From Oceanicola sp. 22II-s10i (GTDB lineage Bacteria > Pseudomonadota > Alphaproteobacteria > Rhodobacterales > Rhodobacteraceae): a DNA stretch of 64,000 nucleotides. The notes beneath the pieces were generated by a model. The model had not been told where the DNA came from and searched no databases. It was given only the letters and a program-made list of their open reading frames with translations. The DNA lies in contig NZ_AQQU01000010.1 of NCBI RefSeq assembly GCF_002210105.1, positions 91,334 through 155,333 on the forward strand, in the 5' to 3' direction. Shown one piece after another: positions 1 to 7,752 of this stretch (the stretch's first letter is position 1; each line of letters starts with the position of its first letter). The position numbers were made by a program, and so were the translations under genes.

Positions 1-53
1 AGCGGTTCCAGCGGACAAAGGGGATGCCGGCAACCTGACAGAACGCCTGAAGC

Positions 54-79
54 GTATGATGGAATATGTTTTATCATAC
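54..79. promoter_or_regulatory. Inverted repeat upstream of the first TRAP operon (possible GntR operator)
   Basis: GTATGAT (54-60) and ATCATAC (73-79) form a perfect 7-bp inverted repeat separated by 12 bp, about 50 bp upstream of the dctP start. This suits an operator for a dimeric regulator, and the GntR protein at 3473-4168 is the obvious candidate. The arms are seen in the sequence; the pairing with GntR is inference. Confidence 0.4.
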
Positions 80-130
80 AAAAAATGAAGAACGCCATGT
101 ATTGGTGAACACGTCAAAGGGAGGAAACTT

Positions 131-1123
131 ATGACACATCTCAACCGCCGCACCGCCCTCGCGGTTGCCCTTGCTGCCACAACTGCCGTTGCGCTGCCGG
201 GCCTCGGTATCGCCCAGGACAAGCCGACGCTGCGCCTGTCCTCGGTCGTGTCCGAGAATGACATCCGGGCCGAGGCCTTCGCGGAAATCGCCAGCGCCGT
301 CTCCGACACCTTCGACATGCAGGTGTTCAACGGCGCAACGCTCGTCGCACAGGGGTCCGAGATGACCTCGATCCAGCGCGGCAACCTGGAAATGGGCCTG
401 ATCGCCCCCCAGACCATTGCAGAGCAGATCCCCGCATGGTCCATCGTGACCTCGGCCTATCTCTTCAGCGATGCCGCCCATCTCAAGGCGACCTTCGAGA
501 GCGAAGTCGGGGAGGAACTCAAGGCGATGGCGGCCGAGGCCGGCATCCATGTCCTCGCCCCGGTCTATTTCGGCACGCGTCAGGTGAACCTCGCCCCCGA
601 GAAAGAGGTGATGAAGCCCGAGGACCTGAACGGTATCACCATGCGGATGCCCGGTGGCGACGCCTGGCAGTTCCTGGGTGAGGCGATTGGCGCGAACCCG
701 ACACCGCTGGCCTATGCCGAGGTCTACACGGCGCTGCAGACCGGCGCGATCGACGGGCAGGACAACCCGCTGCCCAACGACTACAACATGAAGTTCTACG
801 AGGTGACGAGCCAGATCGTCCTGACCGGGCACCTGATCGGCTTCGACGTGCTGGCCATTTCACAGAAGCTCTGGGACGAGTTCTCGGACGCGCAGAAGGA
901 AACCCTCCAGTCCGCGGTCGATACGGCCATCGCAAAGTCCACGCAGCGGCACCTTGATCGTGAGGTCGAGCTGGTCCAGTTCTTCAAGGACGAAGGCCTG
1001 AAGGTCTATGAACCCGACCGGATCGCCTTCCGCGACTATGCGCAGAAGAAGTATCTCGAATCGGAATTTGCAGCGAGCTGGCCGGACGGCATGATCGATC
1101 GCATCAACGCACTCGCCAAGTAA
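131..1123 (+). CDS. dctP: TRAP transporter substrate-binding protein (DctP family)
   Basis: This is the periplasmic solute receptor of a tripartite ATP-independent transporter, 330 aa, the usual length for DctP. The first ~29 residues form a signal peptide (twin Arg near the N-terminus, hydrophobic core, cleavage after GIAQ). The region around LNGITMRMP carries the Arg that normally clamps a substrate carboxylate in this family, followed by the family pattern of PLAYAEVYTALQTGAIDGQ. A strong ribosome site (gggaggaaac) precedes the ATG. The small and large membrane subunits follow directly. The substrate cannot be read from sequence; an organic acid is most likely, and the neighbouring dehydroquinase-like gene hints at a quinate/shikimate-like or related acid. 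Confidence 0.93.
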   Translation: MTHLNRRTALAVALAATTAVALPGLGIAQDKPTLRLSSVVSENDIRAEAFAEIASAVSDTFDMQVFNGATLVAQGSEMTSIQRGNLEMGLIAPQTIAEQIPAWSIVTSAYLFSDAAHLKATFESEVGEELKAMAAEAGIHVLAPVYFGTRQVNLAPEKEVMKPEDLNGITMRMPGGDAWQFLGEAIGANPTPLAYAEVYTALQTGAIDGQDNPLPNDYNMKFYEVTSQIVLTGHLIGFDVLAISQKLWDEFSDAQKETLQSAVDTAIAKSTQRHLDREVELVQFFKDEGLKVYEPDRIAFRDYAQKKYLESEFAASWPDGMIDRINALAK

Positions 1124-1140
1124 TACCGTTTCCGGACCGA

Positions 1141-1171
1141 CGCCGGGCCCGCGAACCCGCCGGGCCCGGCG
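1141..1171 (+). promoter_or_regulatory. GC-rich hairpin between dctP and dctQ
   Basis: CGCCGGGCCC (1141-1150) pairs perfectly with GGGCCCGGCG (1162-1171) around an 11-nt loop. No U-tract follows, so it is probably not a full terminator but an mRNA-stabilising or attenuating element that lets dctP be made in excess over the membrane subunits. The second TRAP operon has an equivalent hairpin at the same place. Confidence 0.6.
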
Positions 1172-1186
1172 TATCGAAAGACGGCC

Positions 1187-1714
1187 ATGATCACATCCAC
1201 TTCAAGACCGATCCGCATCGCGCGCGCCGTGGCAGATGCCGTTCCCGCGCTGCTGCTGACGGCGATGTTCATATGTTTCATCATTCAGGTCTTCATGCGC
1301 TACGTGATGAACAGCCCCGTGGGCTGGACGGTCGAGGTCTGCGTCATCGCCTGGCTCTGGATCCTGCTCTGGGGCCAGTCGGTTTCGGCCGAGGAACGCG
1401 ACGAAATCCGGTTTGACATCGTCTATGGCAGCGTCTCGCCCGAGGTGCGCCGGTGGTGCCGGGTGGTCTTCTCGGTCCTGCTGGTCGGCATCTACGCATG
1501 GTCGCTGCCGGCGCTCTGGGACTTCGTCACCTTCATGAAGATCCAGAAAACCTCCTACCTCGATATCCGGTTCAACTGGGTCTATTCGATCGCGCTGATC
1601 TTCTCGGTCGTGACCATCCTGCGCTACCTGTGGATCTTCTGGCAGGCCGTCACGGGGCGGGAGACGGGCCTGAGTTCCATCGAGGACATCGGCCGCAAGG
1701 ACCTCTCGGAATGA
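1187..1714 (+). CDS. dctQ: TRAP transporter small permease subunit (DctQ family)
   Basis: A 175-aa inner-membrane protein with about four hydrophobic segments, matching the DctQ fold. The stretch WTVEVCVIAWLWILLWGQSV followed by an acidic/charged loop and a later DIRFNWVYSIALIFS segment are characteristic of the family. It bridges DctP and DctM in the transporter. Its stop codon overlaps the start of dctM (ATGA), which indicates translational coupling. The upstream ribosome site is weak, consistent with lower expression than dctP. Confidence 0.9.
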   Translation: MITSTSRPIRIARAVADAVPALLLTAMFICFIIQVFMRYVMNSPVGWTVEVCVIAWLWILLWGQSVSAEERDEIRFDIVYGSVSPEVRRWCRVVFSVLLVGIYAWSLPALWDFVTFMKIQKTSYLDIRFNWVYSIALIFSVVTILRYLWIFWQAVTGRETGLSSIEDIGRKDLSE

Positions 1715-3006
1715 GCGGGGAATTCGGCGTTGCCGTCGCCCTCATCATCCTCTCTGCCCTGATCGGCCTGCCGATCGGCCATGCCATGCTGGCCTCGTCG
1801 GTCTTCTATCTGCTGATGCAGGGGCAGGATATGTCCATCGCCTTCGAGCAGATGTTGACCGGGCTCTACGGCTCCTACGTGCTGCTGGCGATTCCGCTCT
1901 TCATCTTCGCCGCCGACCTGATGAACGTCGGCTCGCTCTCGGACCGGCTGCTGGACTTCTGCCGTGCCCTCGTCGGCCGGTTCCGCGGCGGGCTGGGGCA
2001 TGTGAACGTGGTCTCCTCGCTGATCTTCTCGGGGATGTCCGGGTCGGCCATCGCGGATGCGGTCGGCATGGGGCGGATCATCATCAACCTGATGACCAAG
2101 GACGGCAAGTATCCCGGCGCCTATGCCGGAGCCATCACCGCAGCCTCGGCGATCATCGGACCGATCATCCCGCCGTCGATCCCGATGGTGCTGTTCGCGC
2201 TGGTCTCGGACACCTCGATCGGCTTCCTGTTCCTGGGCGGGGTGGTGCCGGGCCTGATCCTCGGCGTGCTCCTCATGGCGATGAACGCCTGGCAGGCCCG
2301 GATCCACGACTACCCGGTCGAAGAGGCCGTGCCGCTGCGCGAGCTGCCGCGGATCACCCTGCGCGCCGTGCCGGCCCTGCTGATGCCGGTCATCCTGCTG
2401 GTCGGCATCTACGGCGGCATCACCACCCCGACCGAGGCCGCCGCGCTGGCCGCGCTTTACGCCTTCCTCGTCTCGACCGTCTTCTACCGATCGGTATCGC
2501 TGCGGCTGGCCTATGAAACCGTCCGCCAGAGCGCCAAGTCCACCGCGGCCGTCGGCTTCCTGATCGCGGGGGCACTGGCCTTCAACTACGTCGTGACCAT
2601 CGAGCAGGTGCCCAACGTGATCCGCGGCGCCCTGGGCGAGACCGAGCTGACCCGCATCCAGTTCCTGCTGATGGTCAACGCGATGCTGCTGGTCCTGGGC
2701 TGCCTGCTGGAGGCCAACGCCATCCTGCTGGTGATCGTGCCGATCTTCCTGCCGACTGCCGTCGCACTTGGGGTGGACCCGGTGCATTTCGGGGTGATCG
2801 TCGTGGTCAACACGATGATCGGGCTGGCGACGCCGCCCTATGGCCTGCTGCTTTTCGTCGTGACCTCGATCACCCGCGCGCCGATCCGCGAGACGATCCG
2901 CCACCTGCTGCCCTTCCTCGCGATCATGATCGCCGGGCTGGCCATCATCACCTTCCTGCCGGACCTCGTGCTGTGGTTGCCGCGCCTTTACGGCTACGGC
3001 GGATGA
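1711..3006 (+). CDS. dctM: TRAP transporter large permease subunit (DctM family)
   Basis: A 431-aa polytopic membrane protein, the ion-coupled transport subunit of the TRAP system. Family patterns include FSGMSGSAIADAVGMG near residue 110, the IIGPIIPPSIPMVLFA segment and TPTEAAALAALYA in the C-terminal half. The reading frame stays open upstream, but the ATG at 1711 overlaps the dctQ stop and gives the standard DctM N-terminus, so I take it as the start. The gene ends 16 bp before the dehydroquinase-like gene, probably the same operon. Confidence 0.93.
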   Translation: MSGEFGVAVALIILSALIGLPIGHAMLASSVFYLLMQGQDMSIAFEQMLTGLYGSYVLLAIPLFIFAADLMNVGSLSDRLLDFCRALVGRFRGGLGHVNVVSSLIFSGMSGSAIADAVGMGRIIINLMTKDGKYPGAYAGAITAASAIIGPIIPPSIPMVLFALVSDTSIGFLFLGGVVPGLILGVLLMAMNAWQARIHDYPVEEAVPLRELPRITLRAVPALLMPVILLVGIYGGITTPTEAAALAALYAFLVSTVFYRSVSLRLAYETVRQSAKSTAAVGFLIAGALAFNYVVTIEQVPNVIRGALGETELTRIQFLLMVNAMLLVLGCLLEANAILLVIVPIFLPTAVALGVDPVHFGVIVVVNTMIGLATPPYGLLLFVVTSITRAPIRETIRHLLPFLAIMIAGLAIITFLPDLVLWLPRLYGYGG

Positions 3007-3022
3007 CTTTCTGGAGAAACAG

Positions 3023-3463
3023 ATGACCGACACCATCCTCATCATCAACGGACCCAACCTCGACATGCTCGGCACCCGCCAGCCCGAGGTTTACGGCTAC
3101 GACACGCTGGCCGATGTCGAGGCGCTCTGCCAGCGGGTCGCGCAGGACGAAGGGGTCGGGATCGACTTCCGCCAGAGCGACAGCGAGGCCGAGATCATGA
3201 AGTGGATCAAGCAGGGCCGCAGCACCACCGCCGGGCTGCTGATCAACCCGGCCGGCTTCACCTCGACATCTATCGCGATCCTCGACAGCCTGCTGATCTA
3301 CGATCGCCCGATCATCGAGGTGCATATCTCGCCGCTGTTCCGGCGTGACGAATGGCGGCACCTGTCCTACCCGTCCAAGGCCGCCTCGGCCAAGATCGAG
3401 GGGTTCGGGATCCGCGGCTACGACTTCGCGATCCGGAAGCTGGCCGAATGGGCCCGCGGCTGA
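3023..3463 (+). CDS. Type II 3-dehydroquinate dehydratase-like protein with altered active site
   Basis: A 146-aa protein of the AroQ (type II dehydroquinase) family, matching the usual length and colinear with the Mycobacterium tuberculosis enzyme. Conserved: Asn12 in NGPNL, Arg19, Tyr24 (the catalytic base region, PEVYG), Asn75, His101 in EVHIS, and Arg108/Arg112. Changed: the position normally His81 (THTS motif) is Ser (TSTS), and the Asn after HIS is Pro. His81 contacts substrate in characterised enzymes, so a different substrate or lower dehydroquinase activity is likely. It sits in a TRAP/GntR catabolic-looking locus rather than with aromatic biosynthesis genes. No symbol is given because the activity is doubtful. 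Confidence 0.85.
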   Translation: MTDTILIINGPNLDMLGTRQPEVYGYDTLADVEALCQRVAQDEGVGIDFRQSDSEAEIMKWIKQGRSTTAGLLINPAGFTSTSIAILDSLLIYDRPIIEVHISPLFRRDEWRHLSYPSKAASAKIEGFGIRGYDFAIRKLAEWARG

Positions 3464-3472
3464 GGTCCCGGA

Positions 3473-4168
3473 TCAGCCGAACCCGCCCGAAGACATGATG
3501 TGCCGGACCCCGCTGCGGATGTGGCGGGACAATAGGTCGACGGCGGCGTCCGCCCTGCGGCCGATGACAAGGTCCCGCAATTCCGCGTGTTCATCGGCTG
3601 CGGGTTTGCCCCGGAAGTCCAGCGTCAGCATGTGGTACCGCGCGAAACGGTCGAAGACGGAGGCGTGGGTGCGTGCCAGCACCGGCAGATCGCAGGCCGA
3701 GATCGTGGCGTAGTGGAACCCCCAGTCCGAGGCGACCCATTGCTCCACGGTTGCGGGCTCCTTCGTCATCAGCCGCGCTTCCAGCACCGAGAGCTTGTAA
3801 TGCGCCGCCACGACCCGCGCCTCCCAGTCGAGGTCGCCCCGTGCGATCGAAAGCCGCAATGCATGCGTTTCGAGCAAGATCCGCAACTCGGCCAGCGCGG
3901 CCAGTTCATCGTCGCTCACACCCGCGACCCGGAACCCGCGCTGTCCTTCGGCCGCCACAAGCTCTTCCACCGCGAGACGGTTGAGAATTTCCCGCAGTGT
4001 CGTGACGCTGGCGTCATAGACCTGCTTCATGTGGTCAAGCTTCAGCTTGGCGCCCGGTTTCAGATGACCGTTGACGATATGCGAACGGATACGCCGATAC
4101 GCGATTTCACCGACCGTATCGCCGTCGCGCTGGCCCGTATCGAACCGCAAATCTTCCTGATTTAACAT
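3473..4168 (-). CDS. GntR-family transcriptional regulator (FCD subfamily)
   Basis: A 231-aa protein with an N-terminal winged helix-turn-helix (TVGEIAYRRIRSHIVNGHLK, residues ~18-90) and an all-helical FCD effector domain (FadR C-terminal-like) containing LRILLETHALRLSIARG. FCD regulators usually sense organic acids that their neighbours transport or degrade, so this probably controls the TRAP/dehydroquinase operon, with which it is convergent (10 bp between the stops). A TTG start at 4210 is possible, but the ATG at 4168 gives a more normal N-terminus. Confidence 0.9.
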   Translation of the reverse strand: MLNQEDLRFDTGQRDGDTVGEIAYRRIRSHIVNGHLKPGAKLKLDHMKQVYDASVTTLREILNRLAVEELVAAEGQRGFRVAGVSDDELAALAELRILLETHALRLSIARGDLDWEARVVAAHYKLSVLEARLMTKEPATVEQWVASDWGFHYATISACDLPVLARTHASVFDRFARYHMLTLDFRGKPAADEHAELRDLVIGRRADAAVDLLSRHIRSGVRHIMSSGGFG

Positions 4169-4276
4169 GCTCACCCGGCCGCCTTCTCGGAGGCCCGAGT
4201 ATCGAGGCAACCGGACTCGATGTCCATCGGGCCGTTTGCGGCAAGTGGCCCGGAGCGGTTGGCCCTTGCGGACAGG

Positions 4277-4861
4277 CTATATGCCCGCATCCTCCATCTG
4301 CTCCCGATCCGGCAGGTCGCCAAGGCTTTCCAGCCCGAAGGCGACGAGGAACTGCTCGGTGGTGACGAACGTATAGGGCGCGCCGCGTCGAGGGGACCGG
4401 GGCCCGGTGCCGATCAGGCCGCGCGCGTGCAGTCGCCCGATCAGGTCGCGGCTGATCTCACGCCCGAAGATGTCCTTCAGCCCGTCGCGGGTGATCGGCT
4501 GGCGGTAGGCGATGGCGGCCAGGACCGCGACGTCGAATTCACTCAGGGCCGGCACCTGGTCCCCGACATCCGCGGCGGCGCGGATCGCGGGCGCATAGGC
4601 GGTCCGTGTCCGGAACATCCAGCCACCCGCGACCTGAACGATCTCGAAGGCCCGCCCCTCCAGATCGGCGGCGAGGTCCGCGACCAGCAGGTCGACCGAG
4701 GCCCCCTGCCCCACGACCCGCGCAAGGTCCTCGCGGGCGACCGGCGCGGCGGAGGCAAAGAGCACCGCCTCGATCCGGCGCATCCAGTCGCGCCAGCGCA
4801 GGTCCGGCGGCAGGTCGGCCAGCTCGCGGTCGAGGTCTGGCTCCGATCTGTCCTTCGCCAT
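4277..4861 (-). CDS. scpB: Stand-alone ScpB-family protein (SMC-kleisin partner), plasmid type
   Basis: A 194-aa protein with the tandem winged-helix organisation of ScpB. The C-terminal signature is clear: ARGLIGTGPRSPRRGAPYTF, then VTTEQFLVAFGLESLGDLP. ScpB normally works with ScpA and SMC in chromosome condensation, but neither is present here. The gene starts 3 bp after the stop of the DUF1403 gene, so the two form an operon, next to a tyrosine recombinase. I infer a replicon-maintenance role, perhaps through the chromosomal SMC-ScpA or with DUF1403 as partner. The family call is firm; the function is not. Confidence 0.85.
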   Translation of the reverse strand: MAKDRSEPDLDRELADLPPDLRWRDWMRRIEAVLFASAAPVAREDLARVVGQGASVDLLVADLAADLEGRAFEIVQVAGGWMFRTRTAYAPAIRAAADVGDQVPALSEFDVAVLAAIAYRQPITRDGLKDIFGREISRDLIGRLHARGLIGTGPRSPRRGAPYTFVTTEQFLVAFGLESLGDLPDREQMEDAGI

Positions 4862-4864
4862 CGC

Positions 4865-5749
4865 TCAGACCCCGTAGAGCCGGAAGGTGTCGCGGCCGGT
4901 CAGTTCACGGACGGCGCCGAGGTCGACCAGCCGGTCGCAGAGCCGCCGCGCGGCGCGGTCCGGCATGGGCAGGGCCGAAGGCGCGACAGCGTCTTGGGCC
5001 AGGAACATCGCGACCGCGTCGCCCGCCCCCTTCGCCCGCAGCTTCGGGGCCACCGCTGCCAGATGCGCCGCCCGGCGCGCGAGGTCGGCGGCCAGGCGCG
5101 TGGTCTCGACCGCCGGGGAGACGAGCGCGCGATGACAGGCCAGGCGAAGGTCGCCGCCTTGCCTGCGCAGGTCGGCGCGCGTCAGCCCTGTGGCCAGCAG
5201 CGGCAGGAGGTGAACCCATCCGAGGGCCTGCGCCAGGGCCGCGTCCGCGAGGATCAGCGCGGGGACTTCGCCACGCGGCACGTCGGTCAGAACCGCCTCC
5301 AGCACCATAGCGGCACGGGTCACCGGCGCCCCTGTCCCCGCCTCGAGCCAGGCGGCGATCCGGCCCGGATCGAGGCCCGGCAAGGCCCGGCCCAGGGTCT
5401 TGACCGACACCGGCCGCTCCGCCGCACGCTGCCAGGACAGGTAGATGTCTCCAGCCGGGCCGGGCAGATCGCCGGGGCGCAGAAGGTGGACCGCGTCGCG
5501 CAGGTCCCCTGCCCGTTCCGGCCGTCCGGAAAACCCGATGCAGGCCTCCGCCGCGCGAAGCGCGCGCCGGTCCCGCAGCAAGGCTTGGGGGAGGTCATCG
5601 CGGTCCAACACAAGATGCAGGTGGTGCAACGCGGCACCCGACAAAAACGCCACATCTTCAGGGGTTTCGGGACATGCGGAGGTGACCCACGCGGGCATCC
5701 GGGCTAGCCTGTCCGTGTCGCTGACGGGATCGTGCCGGGCAAATGTCAT
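4865..5749 (-). CDS. DUF1403-family protein
   Basis: A 294-aa protein that I recognise as DUF1403, a family of unknown function seen mainly on alphaproteobacterial replicons next to scpB and a recombinase gene. It is rich in Ala, Leu and Arg and predicted almost entirely helical, with no signal peptide or membrane segment. The N-terminal part includes VAFLSGAALHHLHLVLDR; the middle has AAWLEAGTGAPVTRAAMVLE. It is the first gene of a two-gene operon with scpB and is divergent from the recombinase, sharing a 125-bp upstream region with it that contains the putative core site. A structural or DNA-organising role is possible but unproven. Confidence 0.75.
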   Translation of the reverse strand: MTFARHDPVSDTDRLARMPAWVTSACPETPEDVAFLSGAALHHLHLVLDRDDLPQALLRDRRALRAAEACIGFSGRPERAGDLRDAVHLLRPGDLPGPAGDIYLSWQRAAERPVSVKTLGRALPGLDPGRIAAWLEAGTGAPVTRAAMVLEAVLTDVPRGEVPALILADAALAQALGWVHLLPLLATGLTRADLRRQGGDLRLACHRALVSPAVETTRLAADLARRAAHLAAVAPKLRAKGAGDAVAMFLAQDAVAPSALPMPDRAARRLCDRLVDLGAVRELTGRDTFRLYGV

Positions 5750-5825
5750 GCCTGAAGCCTATATCATCGCGGCGCTTTCCACCAGATAATAGCACAAGAA
5801 CCGCCCCGCCTTGCAGTGTCATATC

Positions 5826-5854
5826 ATGTCCAATAAGTTTGCATTATCGGACAT
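5826..5854. other. Candidate recombination core site (11-7-11 inverted repeat)
   Basis: ATGTCCAATAA (5826-5836) and TTATCGGACAT (5844-5854) are inverted repeats with one mismatch around the 7-bp spacer GTTTGCA. The 11-bp arms around a short central region match the architecture of tyrosine recombinase core sites such as dif (11-6-11). It lies 21 bp before the recombinase start codon. It could instead be an operator for the divergent recombinase and DUF1403 promoters. Confidence 0.5.
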
Positions 5855-5874
5855 TGGGGAATATCCTCCCCGAC

Positions 5875-6972
5875 ATGCCGGAAATTCCCGAGAAACCGAG
5901 TTCAGAGCCGCCACACGGGTCGTCGCACAGCGAGGGCGACGAGAGCGATCGCCCCGGCACCGAGGCGTTGACCCTGCCCTCTCATGTCGCGGGCTCCGGC
6001 ACCCTCGACCGGCTGGTCGACACCGCCCGCGATTATGCCCGCGCCGCGGCCTCGGAGAACACGCTGCAGGCCTATGCAGCGGACTGGGCGCAGTTCACCC
6101 GCTGGTGCCGGATGAAGGGCGCCGCCCCCCTGCCGCCCTCACCCGAGATGATCGGGCTCTACCTCGCCGATCTCGCCTCTGGCGCGGGCCACGCCCCTGC
6201 CCTCTCGGTCACGACGATCGAACGCCGGTTGTCGGGCCTCGTCTGGAACTACGCGCAGCGCGGCCTTTCCCTCGACCGCAAGGACCGCCACATCGCCGCC
6301 GTGCTGGCCGGGATCCGGCGCCGCCACGCCCGCCCGCCCCGCCGCAAGGATGCGCTCCTGCCCGGTGACATCCGCGCCATGGTGGCCACGCTGCCCTTTG
6401 ACCTGCGCGGGATCCGCGACCGCGCGATCCTGCTTCTCGGCTATGCGGGCGGGCTCAGGCGGTCCGAGATCACCGGGCTCGACGTGCACCGCGACGACAC
6501 TCCCGACAGCCGCGGCTGGATCGACATCCTTCCCGAAGGCGCCGTGCTGACCCTCGATGCCAAGACCGGCTGGCGCGAGGTCGAGGTCGGCCGTGGCTCG
6601 TCGGAGGTGAGCTGCCCGGTCCATGCCCTCGAACAGTGGCTGCACTTCGCGCGGATCGACTTTGGCCCGGTCTTCGTCGCCACCTCCCGCGATGGCAGCC
6701 GCGCCTCCGGGCCGCGGCTGAACGACCGCCATGTCGCCCGCCTGATCAAGCAGTGCGTCAAGGCGGCGGGCCTGCGTCCCGATCTGACCGACGCCGAGCG
6801 GAACAGGCTCTATTCCGGCCATTCCCTGCGCGCCGGCCTCGCCTCCTCGGCCGAGGTGGACGAGCGCCACGTCCAGCGGCATCTCGGCCACGCCTCCGCC
6901 GAGATGACCCGCCGCTACCAGCGCCACCGCGACAGGTTCAGGGTGAACCTGACAAAGGCGGCAGGGCTATAA
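5875..6972 (+). CDS. Tyrosine recombinase/integrase (XerC/D-like)
   Basis: A 365-aa site-specific recombinase. The N-terminal SAM-like DNA-binding domain (residues ~45-150) contains SENTLQAYAADWAQFTRWCR. The catalytic domain shows Arg I in AGGLRRSEITGLD, the HSLRAG box (His-x-x-Arg), the HLGHAS motif and the Tyr nucleophile in TRRYQRH, so the enzyme looks intact. The frame is open further upstream, but the ATG at 5875 fits the start of the protein. Its adjacency to a dif-like inverted repeat and to DUF1403/scpB suggests resolution of plasmid multimers rather than mobile-element integration; no phage or transposon genes are nearby. Confidence 0.9.
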   Translation: MPEIPEKPSSEPPHGSSHSEGDESDRPGTEALTLPSHVAGSGTLDRLVDTARDYARAAASENTLQAYAADWAQFTRWCRMKGAAPLPPSPEMIGLYLADLASGAGHAPALSVTTIERRLSGLVWNYAQRGLSLDRKDRHIAAVLAGIRRRHARPPRRKDALLPGDIRAMVATLPFDLRGIRDRAILLLGYAGGLRRSEITGLDVHRDDTPDSRGWIDILPEGAVLTLDAKTGWREVEVGRGSSEVSCPVHALEQWLHFARIDFGPVFVATSRDGSRASGPRLNDRHVARLIKQCVKAAGLRPDLTDAERNRLYSGHSLRAGLASSAEVDERHVQRHLGHASAEMTRRYQRHRDRFRVNLTKAAGL

Positions 6973-7143
6973 GCTACCGCACCTGCATCACTCCCTCGTC
7001 ACGCGTGCGGCCTCCGGCAAGCATGGCGGACGGGGCGATGTCTTAAGTCTGTCCAATGTCAGGCACGCCTCGCGGCGCCAGCTGAGTTCGCCTATCGGTC
7101 GATAGTCATGGCATCGCCAGAACGACCCGCAGCTGGACACCAG

Positions 7144-7458
7144 CTACAGGCCCGACGGGTTCCCCTCAATCTCGTCCAGCAGGTTCTGTCGCGCGTGAAT
7201 GATCCGCAGGATGTCGAGGAATGCCGTCTCGTCGTCCCGGATGACGATGATATGCGCCCCGTGCGGATGTACCCTGACCACGGGGTGCACCCAGTCCAGC
7301 CGCCGGCTGATGTTCGGGAACTCGGCCAGTAGCTCGATCTTGGCGATCAGGTCGGTCTGATACCGCACCGCCTGTGCCCGCCCCCATTGCGCGACGCCCC
7401 GGTCGAAGATCGCGGTCAGGTCGCGGCGGGCCTGCGGACGAAACCGGTAGCCGGTCAC
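7144..7458 (-). CDS. parE: ParE-family toxin
   Basis: A 104-aa RelE/ParE-superfamily toxin. Typical features are the N-terminal FRPQARRDLTAIFDRGVAQW, the central LAEFPNISRR and a C-terminal HIIVIRDDETAFLDILRIIH strand-helix. ParE toxins inhibit DNA gyrase. The GTG start overlaps the stop of parD (GTGA), giving coupled synthesis after the antitoxin. The pair is expected to stabilise the replicon by post-segregational killing. It is convergent with the recombinase gene, with a 171-bp gap that holds only a short palindrome at 7092-7105. Confidence 0.9.
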   Translation of the reverse strand: MTGYRFRPQARRDLTAIFDRGVAQWGRAQAVRYQTDLIAKIELLAEFPNISRRLDWVHPVVRVHPHGAHIIVIRDDETAFLDILRIIHARQNLLDEIEGNPSGL

Positions 7459-7703
7459 GCGCTGTCCTTGTGCCGCTCCAGCATCTCGGCGAGGAACTGT
7501 TCAGGATCGAACGCCTCGGGCGGGCCGCTGGCGATCCCTTCGTCCACCGCCTGCTGCAGCCACGCCCGCGTGGCGGCGCGGTCCTGATCGCGGCGGATCA
7601 GGTCGCGGACATAGTCGCTGGAGTTCGCATAGCGGCCGTCCTGCGTCTGCGCCTCGACCCAGTCCTTCATCTGTTGCGGCAGCGAGATGTTCATGGTGCT
7701 CAT
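7455..7703 (-). CDS. parD: ParD-family antitoxin
   Basis: An 82-aa antitoxin with an N-terminal ribbon-helix-helix DNA-binding domain (MNISLPQQMKDWVEAQ, then YANSSDYVRDLIRRDQ) and a C-terminal tail (PEAFDPEQFLAEMLERH) that should wrap the toxin. It neutralises ParE and autorepresses the operon. A good ribosome site (AGGAGG) precedes the ATG at 7703. A palindrome between the promoter elements upstream is the likely binding site. Confidence 0.9.
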   Translation of the reverse strand: MSTMNISLPQQMKDWVEAQTQDGRYANSSDYVRDLIRRDQDRAATRAWLQQAVDEGIASGPPEAFDPEQFLAEMLERHKDSA

Positions 7704-7722
7704 GTCCGGGGCCTCCTGACCT

Positions 7723-7752
7723 CTAACATGGCAAGGTTTGCCAAAACGTCAA
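7723..7752 (-). promoter_or_regulatory. parDE promoter with ParD operator palindrome
   Basis: On the minus strand TTGACG (7752-7747) and TGTTAG (7728-7723) lie 18 bp apart. The spacer holds the perfect palindrome TGGCAA-N3-TTGCCA (7729-7743), an ideal autoregulatory operator for a ribbon-helix-helix antitoxin. The -35 element overlaps the end of flhB. Confidence 0.6.

Noticed and set aside
1624..3075. 483-codon minus-strand frame over dctM
   Set aside because: Shadow of a clear TRAP permease; Asp/Gln/His-rich product without family features.
4220..5707. 495-codon plus-strand frame across scpB and DUF1403
   Set aside because: Antisense to two genes with recognisable families; low-complexity composition and no ribosome site.
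7092..7105. CTATCG-GT-CGATAG palindrome between the recombinase and parE
   Set aside because: Short, without U-tract or neighbouring promoter; not enough to call a terminator, operator or att site.
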